NCBI RefSeq assembly: GCF_042453785.1
Contig: NC_091662.1
Location: forward strand, 1,245,001-1,309,000
DNA: 64,000 bases
From: Malus domestica
Taxonomy: Eukaryota > Streptophyta > Magnoliopsida > Rosales > Rosaceae
Direction: 5' to 3'
A program made the translations under genes and the position numbers. Below are positions 47,040 through 59,673 of the stretch, piece by piece; the stretch's first letter is position 1; each line of letters begins with the position of its first letter. The notes beneath the pieces are model-generated. The model did not search any database. It worked only from the letters and a program-made list of their open reading frames with translations, and had not been told where the DNA came from.

Positions 47040-49375
47040 TGATATGGTCTCAGACAGTTTAGACAGTTTCTTGTGGCCTTGTGTTTTGAGCTCATATCCC
47101 CTTGTGGGTTTTTTATTCCATGCATCACAGATCTATTTCAAGTTTGCCCACCATCTCATTTCTTGGGTTGGGCCAATTTAAAGTCCATTATGTAGGGTCG
47201 TTGGTGTTTTTGAGCCCCATAATGAGAAGATAATTTTTTATGTGTCTAAAACACGAAATGGTATATTATATGTTATTATATAAGTGAAAGAATTTTTTTA
47301 TTTTTTTTCAAATGTCCCTCCACTTGGATAACGACATATAGTGTATGTGTCCGCGTTCCGAGGCACACTTAAAAATCTCTCCATAATGAGGAGCTAATAA
47401 TGTGGACCATTCTTTTAGTATAAACCGACTTTCAAAGTTTAAATTTTGGAGTAGGATTCTCTCTTCTTTTTATTTCCCTCCCCTTCCCTTCCTTCCTATT
47501 TGAACGGTCACGGTTAAGCCACGTTAACATCTTATATTTTATAACAAGAGAAAGATAAAATAAGAGAATGTGAGAGGAGGGGATGGAAGGGGATGAAAAA
47601 AGGAGGGGAGAGAATCATAGTCCTTAAATTTAACCGTTGCACGAGTTGTGAGATGCATACCTGTGATTTGCCTACTGAGCCCGTACATGTTTCTAAGTTT
47701 CCCAATTGCGACATAACGTTCTTGTGTCCAAACTTCAGCCTGCCACCACTATTAAAAGTGCCAACCACATGGAATGATGCACATTGCCAATCCATCCACA
47801 TGAAAATAAGAATTAAGATATTGCTTTTTACTGTCCAAAAAAAAAAAAAAAAGAGATTGCTTTTTAGTTTGGTTTGGCCAACAGAAACTATAATTCAATT
47901 CCGTGTTATGAACATCTTAGTTTTAATATTATCAAATAAATCCTTAGAACTCTATAGCTGGCATGTCACATGTATATTAATTTTGGCATGTCAACGTAAG
48001 GTTGACGATTTCAAAGGAAAACGTGTGTCGTGATGATGCAGTGTGTTTCCAACACCTCACACTCCTAAACTTTATATTATTATGCATGCCATTTACACAA
48101 AAACCACCCAAAACTATATTATATGCACAAAAATTATTCAAATTATTTCAGAATATTCAACTTTTGCTGCTAAGTAATCATCACGCGGTGATCCAGTGAT
48201 TTGTGATGAATTGCAGGTCGTATTACATACGACGGGTCTTGTTTTTGACTCATGACACTCGTTAATCATACGATTGTGGTCAATGGTAGGTTAAAATACC
48301 TCTGTAAATCTTACTGACAGCCGAAAAAGTGGACTGTCGTGATGAAGCCTCTATGAGTCTTCTGGCTGCTGAAAAAGTGAATTGTCATAATGAAGCCTCT
48401 GTGAGTGTTCTCAGCTACCGAAAAAGTGGATTGTTGTGGCAAATCCTCCAACTCGTCTCCTTTTTAAGAATTTTTGTTTTGCTACTAAATTTCTCTTAAT
48501 GATAATAATCATAAGTTAACACACACACACACACACACACACGATTCAGATCAGATAGTGTACTAGTCTAAACGCAAGTTAAATCAATTAGTCATAATAC
48601 TGAATAAGACGCTTTAAACTCAAGTTTAGTTTTTATCTTTTTCCGGAAATCAAAGTAAGATATGATATCGGTTTGGAATAAAAAAGACAAAGATTTCATC
48701 TTAAAGTTGCTAATGTCCAAATTATCTTATTGATAAGATTTTGGCTGTCACCCAATTCGACCACAAAAAGAAATGGTCCCAATTCATCGAAGAAAAAAAA
48801 AATAACTATATATATATATATATGTGTGTATTCATGACCACACAATTCATACATCTTGAATGTTAATTCAAATTATCTCTAAATTTTAAGGTCGGAAGAA
48901 ACGGAGCACATAATTTGACTGTTTAAAAAATTGAGATAGAAAAATTGGAGCCCATGATGTTTATGAGGTGCACCAGTAAGATGAGTTATTAAGAGTTGTA
49001 AAATTTAAAAGGAGTTGTTCAGTTTATTCTGTCATCGGCTTTGAACCGCGAGATCAAAAAAATATTGATTCCTTGAATGTTTGCATAGTTTTTGTTTCAT
49101 TCTTGTTCTTAATTTTACAAACACATCAAACATTTCTTGTTACCAATACATATCACTCCAATCACGTTATCGAGTTTTCTTCCTCTTTTATTTTTTAATA
49201 TTTGGTTAATTTAAGGCTCTAATTTTTTTGAACCGTTCAAATATAATTATCATGTGTTTGTGATGGTTCACATTCAAGTTTAATAGCAATTATACCCTCT
49301 TCATTTGCTATAAAGAACCATTATAGTCAATAATTTCTAATAATACAATGGACTTTGAATAACTTGACTAACAAC
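47040..49375. other. Spacer with microsatellites and a SINE-like remnant
   Basis: No gene recognised. Present: a segment at 48184-48470 (GCGGTGATCCAGTGAT start, then three diverged GCTG(C)CGAAAAAGTG(G/A)A units about 60 bp apart), which may be a SINE or minisatellite; (AC)n at 48521-48542; and (TA)n at 48809-48824. Confidence 0.45.
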
Positions 49376-49689
49376 TTAGGAGGGTGTATTCAATTAAGAA
49401 TTTGAGAGAATTTAATGTAATTATTAACTTCCATGAATTTCATGGATTTTAATTGATTCACATAGAATCCGGTGCATTGTAAAAAAATTTGATATGAATT
49501 CCGTTATGAAGTTCAATGGATTTTTATAGAGTCTAATAGACTCATTGGGCAATTTTTTTTTTTTTTGGTAAGAGTAAAATCTTTATTGAACTTATTGGAA
49601 TGCAAGCCACACATTCAATTCTTGCACATATTATACGGTCGGCTAAACTTTTGCCTCTCAAATTATTCACTTTTTCTTTTTCTTTTGAG

Positions 49690-50010
49690 CTCTAACCATC
49701 CAATCCAAGCAAAAAAAAAAAAACACAACATACCGTGAGACTTTATCATCTGGGTCTGCCAAAAATTTAGCATTATGTTGATATTGTTGCTTCATCCATC
49801 TCAGCCGACTCGTATATTGACTATAATTTTTGTTGCACCCAAGTTTTTCCTTAATAACAGGAAATATCATCGTTTCTACTAATTGCTTGCTAAACGAACC
49901 ATTAGCATCACGCCATCCTCGCTTGGCAGCATCAACCATTAGTTCCAACAAAGTTTGGCTTTCTATGGAGGACCATTGGTTATACTGTTTGCCCCTTCCT
50001 TAAGGTAAAT
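49690..50010 (-). pseudogene. Myb/SANT-like DNA-binding domain of the Harbinger element
   Basis: The frame reads GRGKQYNQWSSIESQTLLEL, MVDAAKRGWRDANGSFSKQL and KLGCNKNYSQYTSRLRWMKQ, then the conserved region ends in poly-Lys/AT-rich text. This is the Myb_DNA-bind_3 type domain found in plant Harbinger ORF1 and in host genes derived from it. A stop (MGDLP then TAA) precedes the domain and the C-terminal part is missing. Probably non-functional. Confidence 0.75.
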
Positions 50011-50533
50011 CTCCCATTTCGAAATTAGACGAAGCTAGCACTGACATTAATTTTTAAGCAACACACATTAATCCCAAAGGGTTATGAATCATCTAACAAA
50101 CTAGATGAAAAATCATGTAAAACCTGTATTCTGAGACATGATTGATAAAATTGTTGAGTCCTTGTCTTGCAAGTTATAAAGTCGCAGAAATAAAAAGAAA
50201 AATTATGTAATCAAAATTTTCATACTCATAATGAATCATTGAGAAAAACACATATCGTATTGTGTGTAATACCGAGAGAAAGGTTTTTGAAGAAGCTGTT
50301 CATATTATGTGGTTGGGTTTGAAGGAGAAATCAAGTTGAAATATGGAGGAGGGTGCCTGATTTGTGAGGACCTTTGATATTTATACCTCACGCTCTAGAA
50401 TACATCAAAATCAATAAATTTATTGAATCCAATAAATTCCCTGACTTTTTAAATACTCACCAATTTGGAAAGTCAATATAAGAATATGGATTGAATACCG
50501 CCAGACTGACTCTTTATAAATATAAATTGAATA

Positions 50534-51174
50534 TGTAACATCTCACATCGTTCGGGAGAGTGGATCATGTAAGCCTTATATGTATATTCTCATCTCTACC
50601 TAGCATGAGACATTTTGGGAGCTCACTGGCTTCGTCGGAACTCTGAAGTTTAGCGAATTCACGTGAGAGTAATCCCATAATGGGTGACCCACTGGGAAGT
50701 TATTTTGTGAATTTCCAAAAACAAAACCGTGAGGGCGTGATCGAGGCCAAAAGCGAAGAATATCGTGCTACGACAGAGTTGAGTTCGAGATGTGGCGGGG
50801 GCCCATGCTGAGATGTGACAATTTGGTATCAGAGCCAATCCCTGATCGAACGTGTGCCGATGAGGACGTCGAGCCCCAAATGGGGGTGAATTGTAATATC
50901 CCACATCGCCTAGGAGAGTGGATCCTGTAAGCCTTATATGTATATTCCCATCTCTACCTAGCACGAGGCATTTTGGGAGCTCACTGACTTCAGGTTTCAT
51001 TGGAACTCCAAAGTTAAGTGAGTTCGCATGAGAGCAATATAATGATAGGTAACTCATTGGAAAGTTCTCCCAGAAACAAAATCATGAGGGTATGGTCGGG
51101 GCCTAAAGCAGACACTATCGTGCTACGGCGGAGTCGAGCCCAAGATGTGGTGGGGGTCCGGGCGGGATGTGACA
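50534..51174 (+). mobile_element. Cassandra-type TRIM retrotransposon
   Basis: LTRs at 50534-50820 and 50892-51174 begin TGTAA(C/T)AT and end GATGTGACA. A 71-bp interior has the primer site TGGTATCAGAGCCAATCC and a final purine-rich CAAATGGGGGTGAAT. The target duplication GAATA is at 50529-50533 and 51175-51179. Each LTR contains a 5S-rRNA-like block (GGAACTC..AAGTT.AG.GA, then ATGGGTGACCCACTGGGAAG), the defining feature of Cassandra. No protein is encoded, so movement depends on other LTR elements. It lies inside the Harbinger element. Confidence 0.92.
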
Positions 51175-51179
51175 GAATA

Positions 51180-51386
51180 CAACCTGCATCGGATTTCATT
51201 GGAACTCCAAAATTAAGTGAGTTCACATGAGAGCAATCTTATGATGGGTAACCCACTGGGAAGTTCTCCCAGAAACAAAATCATGAGGGTATGGTCGGGG
51301 CCTAAAGCGGACAATATCGTGCTACGACGGAGTCGAGCCCAAGATGTGGTGGGGGCCCGGGCGGGGATGTGACAGAATACAACCTA
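51180..51386 (+). repeat. Tandem duplication of the Cassandra 3' LTR end plus flank
   Basis: About 195 bp from TTTCATTGGAACTCC to GATGTGACAGAATACAACCT repeats the segment just before it, including the 5S-like block and the GAATA flank. Because target-site flank is included, it arose after insertion, by local duplication. Confidence 0.85.
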
Positions 51387-51482
51387 CATCTCACTGATTC
51401 AATTAAAATCTGAATTGAATACCAATAAATTTTCAAATTCCTTTAAAATCTCACATAATCCTAATTGAATACAACCCTCTTA

Positions 51483-52698
51483 GTATTATAGGGAAAATTA
51501 TTTTTACTATAAAATCAATATCGAAGGACGAGAAATTGAACTCGAAACCTTAGCTCAATAAATAATCTTAACAACTCAGCTACAAACTCCTGCTTGGTAC
51601 AAAATTTCTTGAGCTTCATTAAGGCAAACACACTGTCACGCTCCACTAATTTGAGCAAATTTTCATTACCTTTGTCCATTTTCTTCTTCTCTAATCAATA
51701 TATCAGGACTGCTGTTTTATCAAAAACTTTGGCCACCTACTTAAGCAGTAATTACTTAGATATTTTGAGCTACAACAAATAGAAGATTTTCAGTGTGTCA
51801 GAAACATTGTCCGGTATATCAAATGTCATAATATTTTTTTCAAGTTTCCAACCAATTATATTATTACACTTGATGTATGAGATCGTGTTTCCACATATTG
51901 AATTTTTTTTCCCAATAAATCATACATTTACCAAAACACACACATTATAATTGGTATATTAAGAAAAGGAAAAAAAAGTTCTTAAAGTAAAGCTGATCCT
52001 TGTGGATTTATTTATTTTTTTTACAAAATAAAGTTTTTTTTCATTTTTTTTTTCAAAAGAGAGGTGGTTGTGAGTCTTGTCACCTTATAAAACAAGATTT
52101 GCTTTTAAATGATAGTGTTTATGTCCAATTTTACATTTGAAAACCTGAGTAATTAATTTTGTTGTTTTACAAGATTTTTTATTGAGCTCATAGCATAGAT
52201 GGTACATTAAATGTTATTATACAATTGAATTTTTTTTTTTTTTTTTACAAATATCTTTCAAATTATATAATGATATGTGACGTATCGTATTTATTCGCAA
52301 TTCAAATACACTGTTATTCGCAACATTTTATTCCCCAAAAACAAAGCAAACAAACATAATTCTAAAAAATATTTTATTCTACACAAAATAATTAAAATCT
52401 AAATGAGAAACAGAGAAAAATATAAAAGGGGTAATTTCGTCATGATAAAAACACCGACAGAGTATATTTGCGAGTCAGTGCCCGTTGCTGTCCGTGGAAA
52501 TCGAAAGGACCACAAGAACACAGCTTGAAAGAAAAACAGTAGTAAATTATCAAATCTCTCTCTCTCTCTCTCTCTCGTTAAGCAAACGGATATAAGCAAA
52601 TGGACGCGGCTTTCCTCTGATAATTTCCGAAACGTTTCCTCTATCCTTCTGGAAATTTTCTTCGTCTGCAATCTAAAAACTCAAAAACCCAATTCAAA
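51483..52698. other. Spacer and 5' flank of the membrane protein gene
   Basis: AT-rich. A (CT)n run at 52554-52576 lies in the probable 5' UTR/promoter of the downstream gene. No gene recognised. Confidence 0.5.
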
Positions 52699-55600
52699 AT
52701 GCCTGGTTTTAGATCGAACCCACCAAAAAGTTTGCTCCTTTTTCTCGGTTTTTGCCTCCTCGTTGCTTTCACTTCAGCAAGCTCTCACATTTCCCACACA
52801 GGTACAGAGGGGTTTCTGAAACAGTTTTTTTCTTTTTTTTTTCGTTTCTTTTGTTCTTTGAGGAAATGGGATCTTGAATCTTGAATTTGGGGTTACTTTT
52901 ATGATTGTTTCAGGTGGTGGGAGAGGGGATGATGATGCTGGTGGGTCGGTAGTATGGGAAACAAGGAGGTCGCTTGCAAGCGGAACTGCCCAGAACTCGT
53001 CTCTGCTGTTGGCTGAGGAGAGGACGCGCAGGAGGGACCCACTTGATAGTTTTAAGAAATACAATGGTGGGTGGAATATCAGCAATGAGCATTACTGGGC
53101 TGTGAGTTCTCTCAACTCTTTTGATTAAGTTTTATAATTTAGTTGTTTTTTTTTTGTTATTTTTGTGATTTGGGTTTTTCTGAATTTATGAGCTATGGTA
53201 TAATTCTGTTGTTTTGGGGGTGTTTTGCTGCTGTGTTGGATGATTGAATTATACTAAATGTTCCTTAAGAACTTAATTGGATGAAGACTTGGACTTTCCA
53301 AGCAAATGCCATCTATATCTGCTGCGGTATGAATTTTTCCTCAGCTGAAAGTCCTTGGAGGGGCTGAGGCACCCGAGCTCCTCTTCCTTGCACTTAGAAT
53401 CAAACGATGAACCATACCCCTCTCTGCACCCCAACTATGATTAATGCAATCACAACATTATTTTGTTGATTTTTTACTTACGTTGTGGTTTTGTTTAAAA
53501 CTAATTTGGTATGTAATTGTCTTTCAGTTGATTTTTATGCTTTGAAAGAAAGACCATGTCTTTATACTTAAAAGATGCAGGCCTTGAACTCTGTCATGAT
53601 GTTGTTCACAAATAAATTATTTTGTGCGGTATCCTGTCTTTATGCAGGCCTTGAACGCTTCCGAGAATGTTATCCATTGACTAATTATGATATCATATCT
53701 TTTCGTTGTTTCTCAAATCCTTTTTTTTCTTTTGGACTTTGTTTGGAGATTGGATGTATATTTAATACGTATCTGAATGGTATGCTAACATTGGTTATTA
53801 ATTTTTTATGCAGTCTGTTGGTTTCACTGCGGTTCCCTTCTTTGCCGTTGCTGCTGTCTGGTTTGTGATTTTTGGGCTGAGCTTGTCCCTTATCTGTCTC
53901 TGTTACTGCTGTTGTCCACGGGAGCCTTATGGTTATTCTAGAACATGCTATGCTCTCTCCCTCATCCTACTTATTTTGTTCACCCTTGCGGCAATGTAAG
54001 TCTCTCTCCTTCCCTCTCTCCACAGTTCATGGTAACTATATTTGATACCAATGGACAAGTACTATATTTTTTGTGAACTGATGACATCCTTTAATTTTTA
54101 TGTTGGTCCCTAGTGTTGGATGCATTGTTCTGTACACTGGTCAGGGAAAGTTCCACAGCAGCACAACAAAGACGTTGGATTATGTTGTGAGTCAAGCTGA
54201 TAAGACTGTTGAAAGCCTCAGGAATTTGTCAGGTTATCTTGGTGCAGCTAAGCGGGTTGGGGTTGACTCTGTATTTCTGCCTTCCGACGTTCAGAGTAAC
54301 ATTGACAATATTAGGACAAAGCTTGACTCTGCTTCCAGTACACTTGATGATAAAAGTGAAAAGAATTCTAAGAGTATACAAGATGTCTTGGATAGCGTGT
54401 AAGTATGTTCTAAAAGTTCTGGAACTTGTGCTCACAATGCTGTGTGTAATATTTGTCTCTCGCTATATATTGCAGGGGACTGGCTCTCATTATTGTTGCT
54501 GCTGTTATGCTCTTTTTGGCCTTCCTTGGATTTGGTTAGTCTTTTCACTTTCCTTTGATTAGAGGCACAGATTTTGAAGATTTTACTATTATTCTTATAT
54601 TTTTCTTCTTTTTACTACTTGCAGTGTTTTCCATTTTCGGGTGGCAAGCCCTTGTATACTTGTAAGTGAAAGCTGTTTCCTTTTTATTGTAACATCTTCA
54701 AATTTTGGAAGCATTTGTATCCTAGTCCTCAAACATTTGTTCACATCCACTTACCTCTTTTATGCAGTTTGGTGATTGTTGGGTGGGTTCTTGTTGCGGG
54801 TACATTCATATTATGCGGTGTATTTCTCCTTCTCCATAAGTAAGTACTATTTGGTTATGATCACACATCATATTACTTTCTAAGTTGCACCTATGTTCGT
54901 TGTAAGGGTTACATCTTGGTTATCTCATAAGAACAAATTCATGATATGAGTGTCATTCGGTCTAGCTTATGACTGATCTGTTGTGTTGTTTTCTAATCTG
55001 TCTTCTGTTCCTCTAACTTCTCGTCCTATGTATATAGTGTGGTTGCAGATTCATGTGTTTCCATGGATGAGTGGGTCCAGAACCCCACATCTCACACTGC
55101 ATTAGATGATATCCTCCCATGTGTGGACAATGCTACTGCCCAAGAGACTGCGATACGTGCCAAGGATGTAACCCACCAACTTGTTACTGTGGTTAATAGT
55201 GTCATCAACAACGTCTCAAACGTTAATTATCCACCTATTGCCCGACCTTTATATTTTAATCAGTCTGGCCCACGACTACCTGTTCTTTGCGACCCTTTCA
55301 ATTCTGACCTCTCTGATCGACAGTGTGCCCCTGGTGAGGTGGAACTGAAAAATGCCACCCAGGTAATGAAGCATCTAAGTTGATCTAAACATTGCCTACA
55401 TCTTTCTGTTAGTTCGGTAAAAACTACTAAGATTCGCATTTTATGTTTCAAGCAGGTATGGAAGCGTTACGTCTGCGAGGCTTCTGCAACTGGTATCTGT
55501 AGGACAGTTGGCCGGTTGAATCCAACCATGTATGGCCAAATGGAAGCTGCAAGAAACGTGAGTTATGGTCTGTATCGTTACGGTCCATTCCTGGTTGATC

Positions 55601-55833
55601 TGCAAGACTGCACATTTGTTAGGGTTACGTTCACCGACATAAGTAAAAACAATTGTCCTAGTCTGCGAAAACATAGTGAGTGGATCTACATTGGCTTAGT
55701 AATGGTATCTGCAGCCGTGATGTTGTCACTGATCTTCTGGGTGATCTATGCAAGGGAGCGAAGGCATCGGGTGTACACTAAAAAGTTTGCATCTGCTAAA
55801 ACCGCCGAGGAATTCGAAGACAAGGGTGCTTAA
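52699..55833 (+). CDS. Five-span plant membrane protein, tandem copy 1
   Basis: Nine exons: 52699-52801, 52914-53101, 53814-53995, 54114-54398, 54476-54534, 54626-54662, 54768-54839, 55038-55362 and 55456-55833. All have GT/AG borders and total 542 codons. The protein has a signal peptide (SLLLFLGFCLLVAFTSASS), a luminal segment with GGWNISNEHYWA, membrane spans near residues 104-130, 143-166, 254-278, 285-308 and 493-516, and a basic tail ending EEFEDKGA. Two large loops (about 167-252 and 309-490) carry Asn-X-Ser/Thr sites; the second also has paired Cys. This topology recalls prominin and tweety proteins. Plant relatives are annotated only as transmembrane or plasma membrane fusion protein (AT2G12400 and AT2G25270, from memory). 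Biochemical role unknown. Confidence 0.9.
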
Positions 55834-56230
55834 AGGTTTCCATGTATAAGAGTTGGGTAAAAATATGTTTTCGTCCATGTACATTCGAGTGATTTTACCT
55901 TCGGAGTTCTTTTGTACATTGTGGTTTGGTTTTATTGCTATGCAGTACTCATTTGTGCTTCCTCAGAAACTCCATTAGACAAAGCAGTAATATTTGGAGC
56001 TTGGTAGTATTACACTTTAGAAGTTCAGATAAACAATGCCCTTTACAATCTAACCGCCGCGAACCAAATATACTAGCCTCTTTGCATGTGCGTTTTTTTG
56101 TCAGCACCACACGTGCTTATATATACTCTCATTGACCATGGTCAAATTAAAACCAAACAAAATCCTAATAATCCGTGCAATTAAACTCTTTGTGGAGTGT
56201 GCAGATAATTCAACACGTAACATCGAACAA

Positions 56231-56233
<3 letters not shown>

Positions 56234-56262
<29 letters not shown>
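56234..56262. repeat. (CT)n microsatellite in the 5' flank of copy 2
   Basis: About 14 CT units upstream of the second membrane protein gene. The rest of 55834-56466 is 3' flank of copy 1 and promoter region of copy 2, with no other gene. Confidence 0.9.
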
Positions 56263-56267
<5 letters not shown>

Positions 56268-56466
56268 TTGCGGTTAAACTCAGCAAGTAGTGGGAGTGGT
56301 GGTGGGTGGAGTTCAAAAAAGCAGTTGAAATCTTAGGATCGTTGAAGGGATCTTATCCAAGTAGAACTGTAAAAAAAAGCATCTTCAATATTTGCTATCT
56401 GGGTTCCTTCAAATTCACTTCAACTGATCAGTTGTATTTTCTCCATCCATTTCTCTGTGGAAAAAA

Positions 56467-59234
56467 ATGTTATGCTTCACATCAAAAACGTTGCTTCTTT
56501 TTCTCTCCCTTTCCTTCTTCATTTCTTTCGGTTTCGGAAACTCTGACACTTTGCAAACAACAGGTTCTGTATCGCAGCTGCTTTAGTCTCTTTTCGTTGC
56601 CGAAAATGCTTCCTTTTGTGTTATATTTTGATCTTTAATGTGTTTGTTTACGGTTTGTGCTCGTGTTGGCATTGTAGGGGATGGTGGTGATCAGAGAGAG
56701 CATGGTGGGGTGGTGGTGACTTGGGGCACAAGAAGGTCTCTAGCAGAAGAAAAAACTCCCCGAAACGCACCTCTGATGATATTGTCTAGGGAGAGGACAC
56801 GCCGGAAAGACCCTCGTGACGGATTTAAGAGATACACCGGTGGCTGGAACATCAGCAATGAACATTACTGGGCTGTGAGTTTTCTTTGTACTTCTTATTA
56901 TTTCGGTTTCTATGAAAACTTATGAATGACTATTCATATGTACTTGTTTGGGACATTGTGTTGATCATGTTGCGTAATATATTTTTGCACATTGATTACG
57001 AATTTATGATGCAGTCTGTTAACTATACCGCGACGCCCTTCCTTGTCATTGCTGTCGTATGGTTCAAGATTTTCGGGATAAGCTTGTGCCTAACCTGTAT
57101 CTGCAACTTCTGTCGCCCTAAAGAGCCTTATGGTTATTCTAGAAGAGCTTATGCTCTCTCTCCCATCTTCCTCGTTTTCTTCACCCTTGCCGCAATGTAT
57201 GTCTCTCTCCTTATTCCTGAGCGCGCACACATCTAACGTGCACGGACAATTTTTGCCTATGATTTGTATGAACTGATGATTTTGTTTACCGTTTGCACCG
57301 TCCATTCCAGCATTGGATTCATTGTTTTGTTCTCCGGTCAAGGAAAGTTCCAGGGAAGTTCAACCGATGCACTGAACCATGTTGTTAGTCAGGCAAATAC
57401 AACTGCTGCAAAGCTCAGGAATGTGTCATATAATCTCAGTGCAGCTAAGCGGATTGGAGTTGATGCTGTGTTTCTGCCAGAAGATGTCCAGAAGAAAATT
57501 GACAATATCGTAACAAAAATTGACGCTTCTGCAGCTACACTTTCTGATAGAACAAAAAAGAATTTAAAGACTATAAAAGATAGTTTAAATACCATGTAAA
57601 TAGATATATATTCTACAAGCTCTAAAAATTAATCGGACAATTGGTTGGATCATATAACATATGTATTTGCTACAATGTTTTGCAGGAGGATCCTTCTCAT
57701 TAACCTTGTTGCAGCTATGATCTTTCTGGCCTTGCTTGGAATTTGTAAGTCTTTTATTTTCTTTCAATTTAGGAGGAATTAATTTCGAGAACTCGAGAAT
57801 TAATTGGCATTTAATCACGTTGTACTACTTGTTGCAGTATTTTCGATCCTAGGGAAGCAAGTTGGTGTACACATGTAAGTGATAAAAACCATGAAATCTT
57901 TGCTCTTTAGTTGCTTGCTTGACAAGAAAGTACTCAAACATTTCATTTGTGTGCAGCTTGGTGATTGTCGGGTGGATTCTTGTCACGTTAGCGTTCATAT
58001 TGTGCGGTGCATTTGTTGTCCTCCACAAGTAACTACAGTTTGTCACTGCTTTAGTAGGAAGGATTTCTAGTTTAGAAGTTAATTTTCAGCTTGTCCTCCA
58101 TGTGACTTCTTTTCCTATGTTGCATAGTGCGATTGGAGATGCATGTGTCGCCATGGATGAATGGGTTCAGAACCCTAAACCTCATACTGCATTTGACGAT
58201 ATACTCCCATGTGTGGACCATGCTACTGCCCAGGAGGCTGCGTTGCGCACCAAGGATGCAACCTTCCAGCTTGTTACCGTGGTTAACCATGTCATAACCA
58301 ATGCTTCGAATGTCGACAATCAGTTAGACAGACCTGTACCTCTTCTTTGCAACCCTTTCCATTCAAATCTCATCGACCGACATTGTATCTCCGGTGAAGT
58401 GCCACTGCAAAATGCCACGCAGGTAATACAAATTATATAAGTATCTAAAATTGAAGCCTACATCTTCTACTCTTAAGTGTTTTTACTGCAAGCGCATCTA
58501 TAGAAGCATGTCGAATTTTTAATAAAACTTTTTAAGTGCTTGCTTAAAAAAACACTTGCAAGTGCATATGTTAGAAAGTACTTTCATGTGCTTTTCAAAT
58601 CCAGAGGCACTAGATTAAAGTTCTTTTGATTATTTATAAGAACTTTTAACCATTTAAAAGGACTTCCAAACGAGACTAGCTCTTCAGATAATGTTTGGCA
58701 AAAAAGAGTTGAAATGTTCTAGGGTTGTAAAAGAACTTGGAAGTGTTGTTTGCACATACCCTTAGGAAGCACTTCCAGGTGCATTCTGAAAAAGAACTTG
58801 CTTCTCCTAAAAGTGCTTTCTTGAAAAATTTGTGCTATCTGCATATACCCTAAGACCGGCATTTTTTTTCTGAGCAGGTATGGAAGAAATATGTGTGTGA
58901 GGTTTCAAAGGCTGGTACTTGTACAAAACCGGGCAGCTGGCTGACTCCCACATTGTACGGACAAATGGAAACTACTGCAAATCTGAGCTACGTACTCTAC
59001 GGTTACGTTAAATTCTTGACGAATCTGCAATCCTGCAGATCTGTTAGGGATGCATTCAGAGACATAAGCAGTGGGAAGTGTCATGGTTTGGAAAAACACA
59101 GCAGCTGGATTTACATTGGTTTGGCAATGGTGTCTGCAGCTCTGGTGCTTTCAATGATCTTCTGGGTTATCTACGCGAGGGAACGAAGTCATCGTCTTTA
59201 TATCGAAAACTGCTTTCTGGAGAGAGCCATATAG
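56467..59234 (+). CDS. Five-span plant membrane protein, tandem copy 2
   Basis: Nine exons in the same phases as copy 1: 56467-56563, 56678-56874, 57015-57196, 57311-57595, 57686-57744, 57838-57874, 57957-58028, 58128-58422 and 58878-59234, giving 526 codons. Exons 3 to 7 have exactly the same lengths as in copy 1. The start is the Met of MLCFTSKTLLLFLSLSFFIS, which gives a signal peptide; the next Met at 56473 would be out of frame. Exon 8 is 30 bp shorter. The C-terminus differs: the frame ends LYIENCFLERAI, while text resembling the copy 1 ending (FQDKEGA) follows in another frame after the stop. It is intact but may have lost the conserved tail signal. Confidence 0.88.
58460..58860. repeat. 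MITE-like insert in intron 8 of copy 2
   Basis: Contains repeated AAGTGCTT/AAGCACTT words, TTCCAAACGAG and AGGAAGCACTTCCAGGTGC. The same words occur at the right end of the window. Copy 1 has only 93 bp in the matching intron, so the insert is specific to copy 2. Confidence 0.55.
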
Positions 59235-59673
59235 GAAATTCCAAGACAAGGAGGGTGCTTATTTTAAAGATTTTCGTATGTAATTAAGCATCTAATTAGT
59301 TTTCTAAATCTGTTTAATCTGCAAGTAGATTTGAGTGATTTTATCTTAAGTTCTGTTTTTGTAATTATCTTAAGATTTGATTATTGTATCATGCAGTAGT
59401 CATTTTTAGAAGAGAAATGGGATATATAAACTTATAATCTAAAGGTGATGGATCAATAGCTAAAAGAACTTTTTAGGTTCAAATATGCGCTTAGGAAAAT
59501 GATTTTCGCATATTATCCTCTTGCAATTTTTCCTTTGTTTATGTCCATCGATTTTTTTCTAATTTATTTAATCCAACGAATAAGGCCACATTGACGTAAA
59601 CTTTTTACGAATGAACATTATTTTGGGAAAGAAGAAAAAAAGTATAGTACTAGTAGTACTAGTTTTTGTGACA

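Larger units (their letters stand above)
49379..51479 (-). mobile_element. PIF/Harbinger-type element
   Basis: Terminal inverted repeats: left GGAGGGTGTATTCAATTAAG, right (reverse complement) GAGGGTTGTATTCAATTAGG. The 3-bp target duplication TTA lies at 49376-49378 and 51480-51482, the class hallmark. It carries a Myb/SANT-like frame on the minus strand but no transposase. It has itself received a Cassandra insertion. Subterminal sequences on both sides are again AATT-rich and similar. Confidence 0.85.

Noticed and set aside
47593..48033. 146-codon plus-strand frame
   Set aside because: It includes poly-Lys from an A run and has no recognisable motif, signal or splice partners; probably chance.
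48521..48542. CRISPR-like or other regular spaced repeats
   Set aside because: Only simple microsatellites. No array of equal repeats with unique spacers exists in the window, and none is expected in plant nuclear DNA.
50821..50891. Possible tRNA or 5S rRNA gene in the 50.5-51.4 kb region
   Set aside because: The 5S likeness is confined to Cassandra LTRs and is incomplete, and TGGTATCAGAGCC is the primer binding site, not a tRNA gene.
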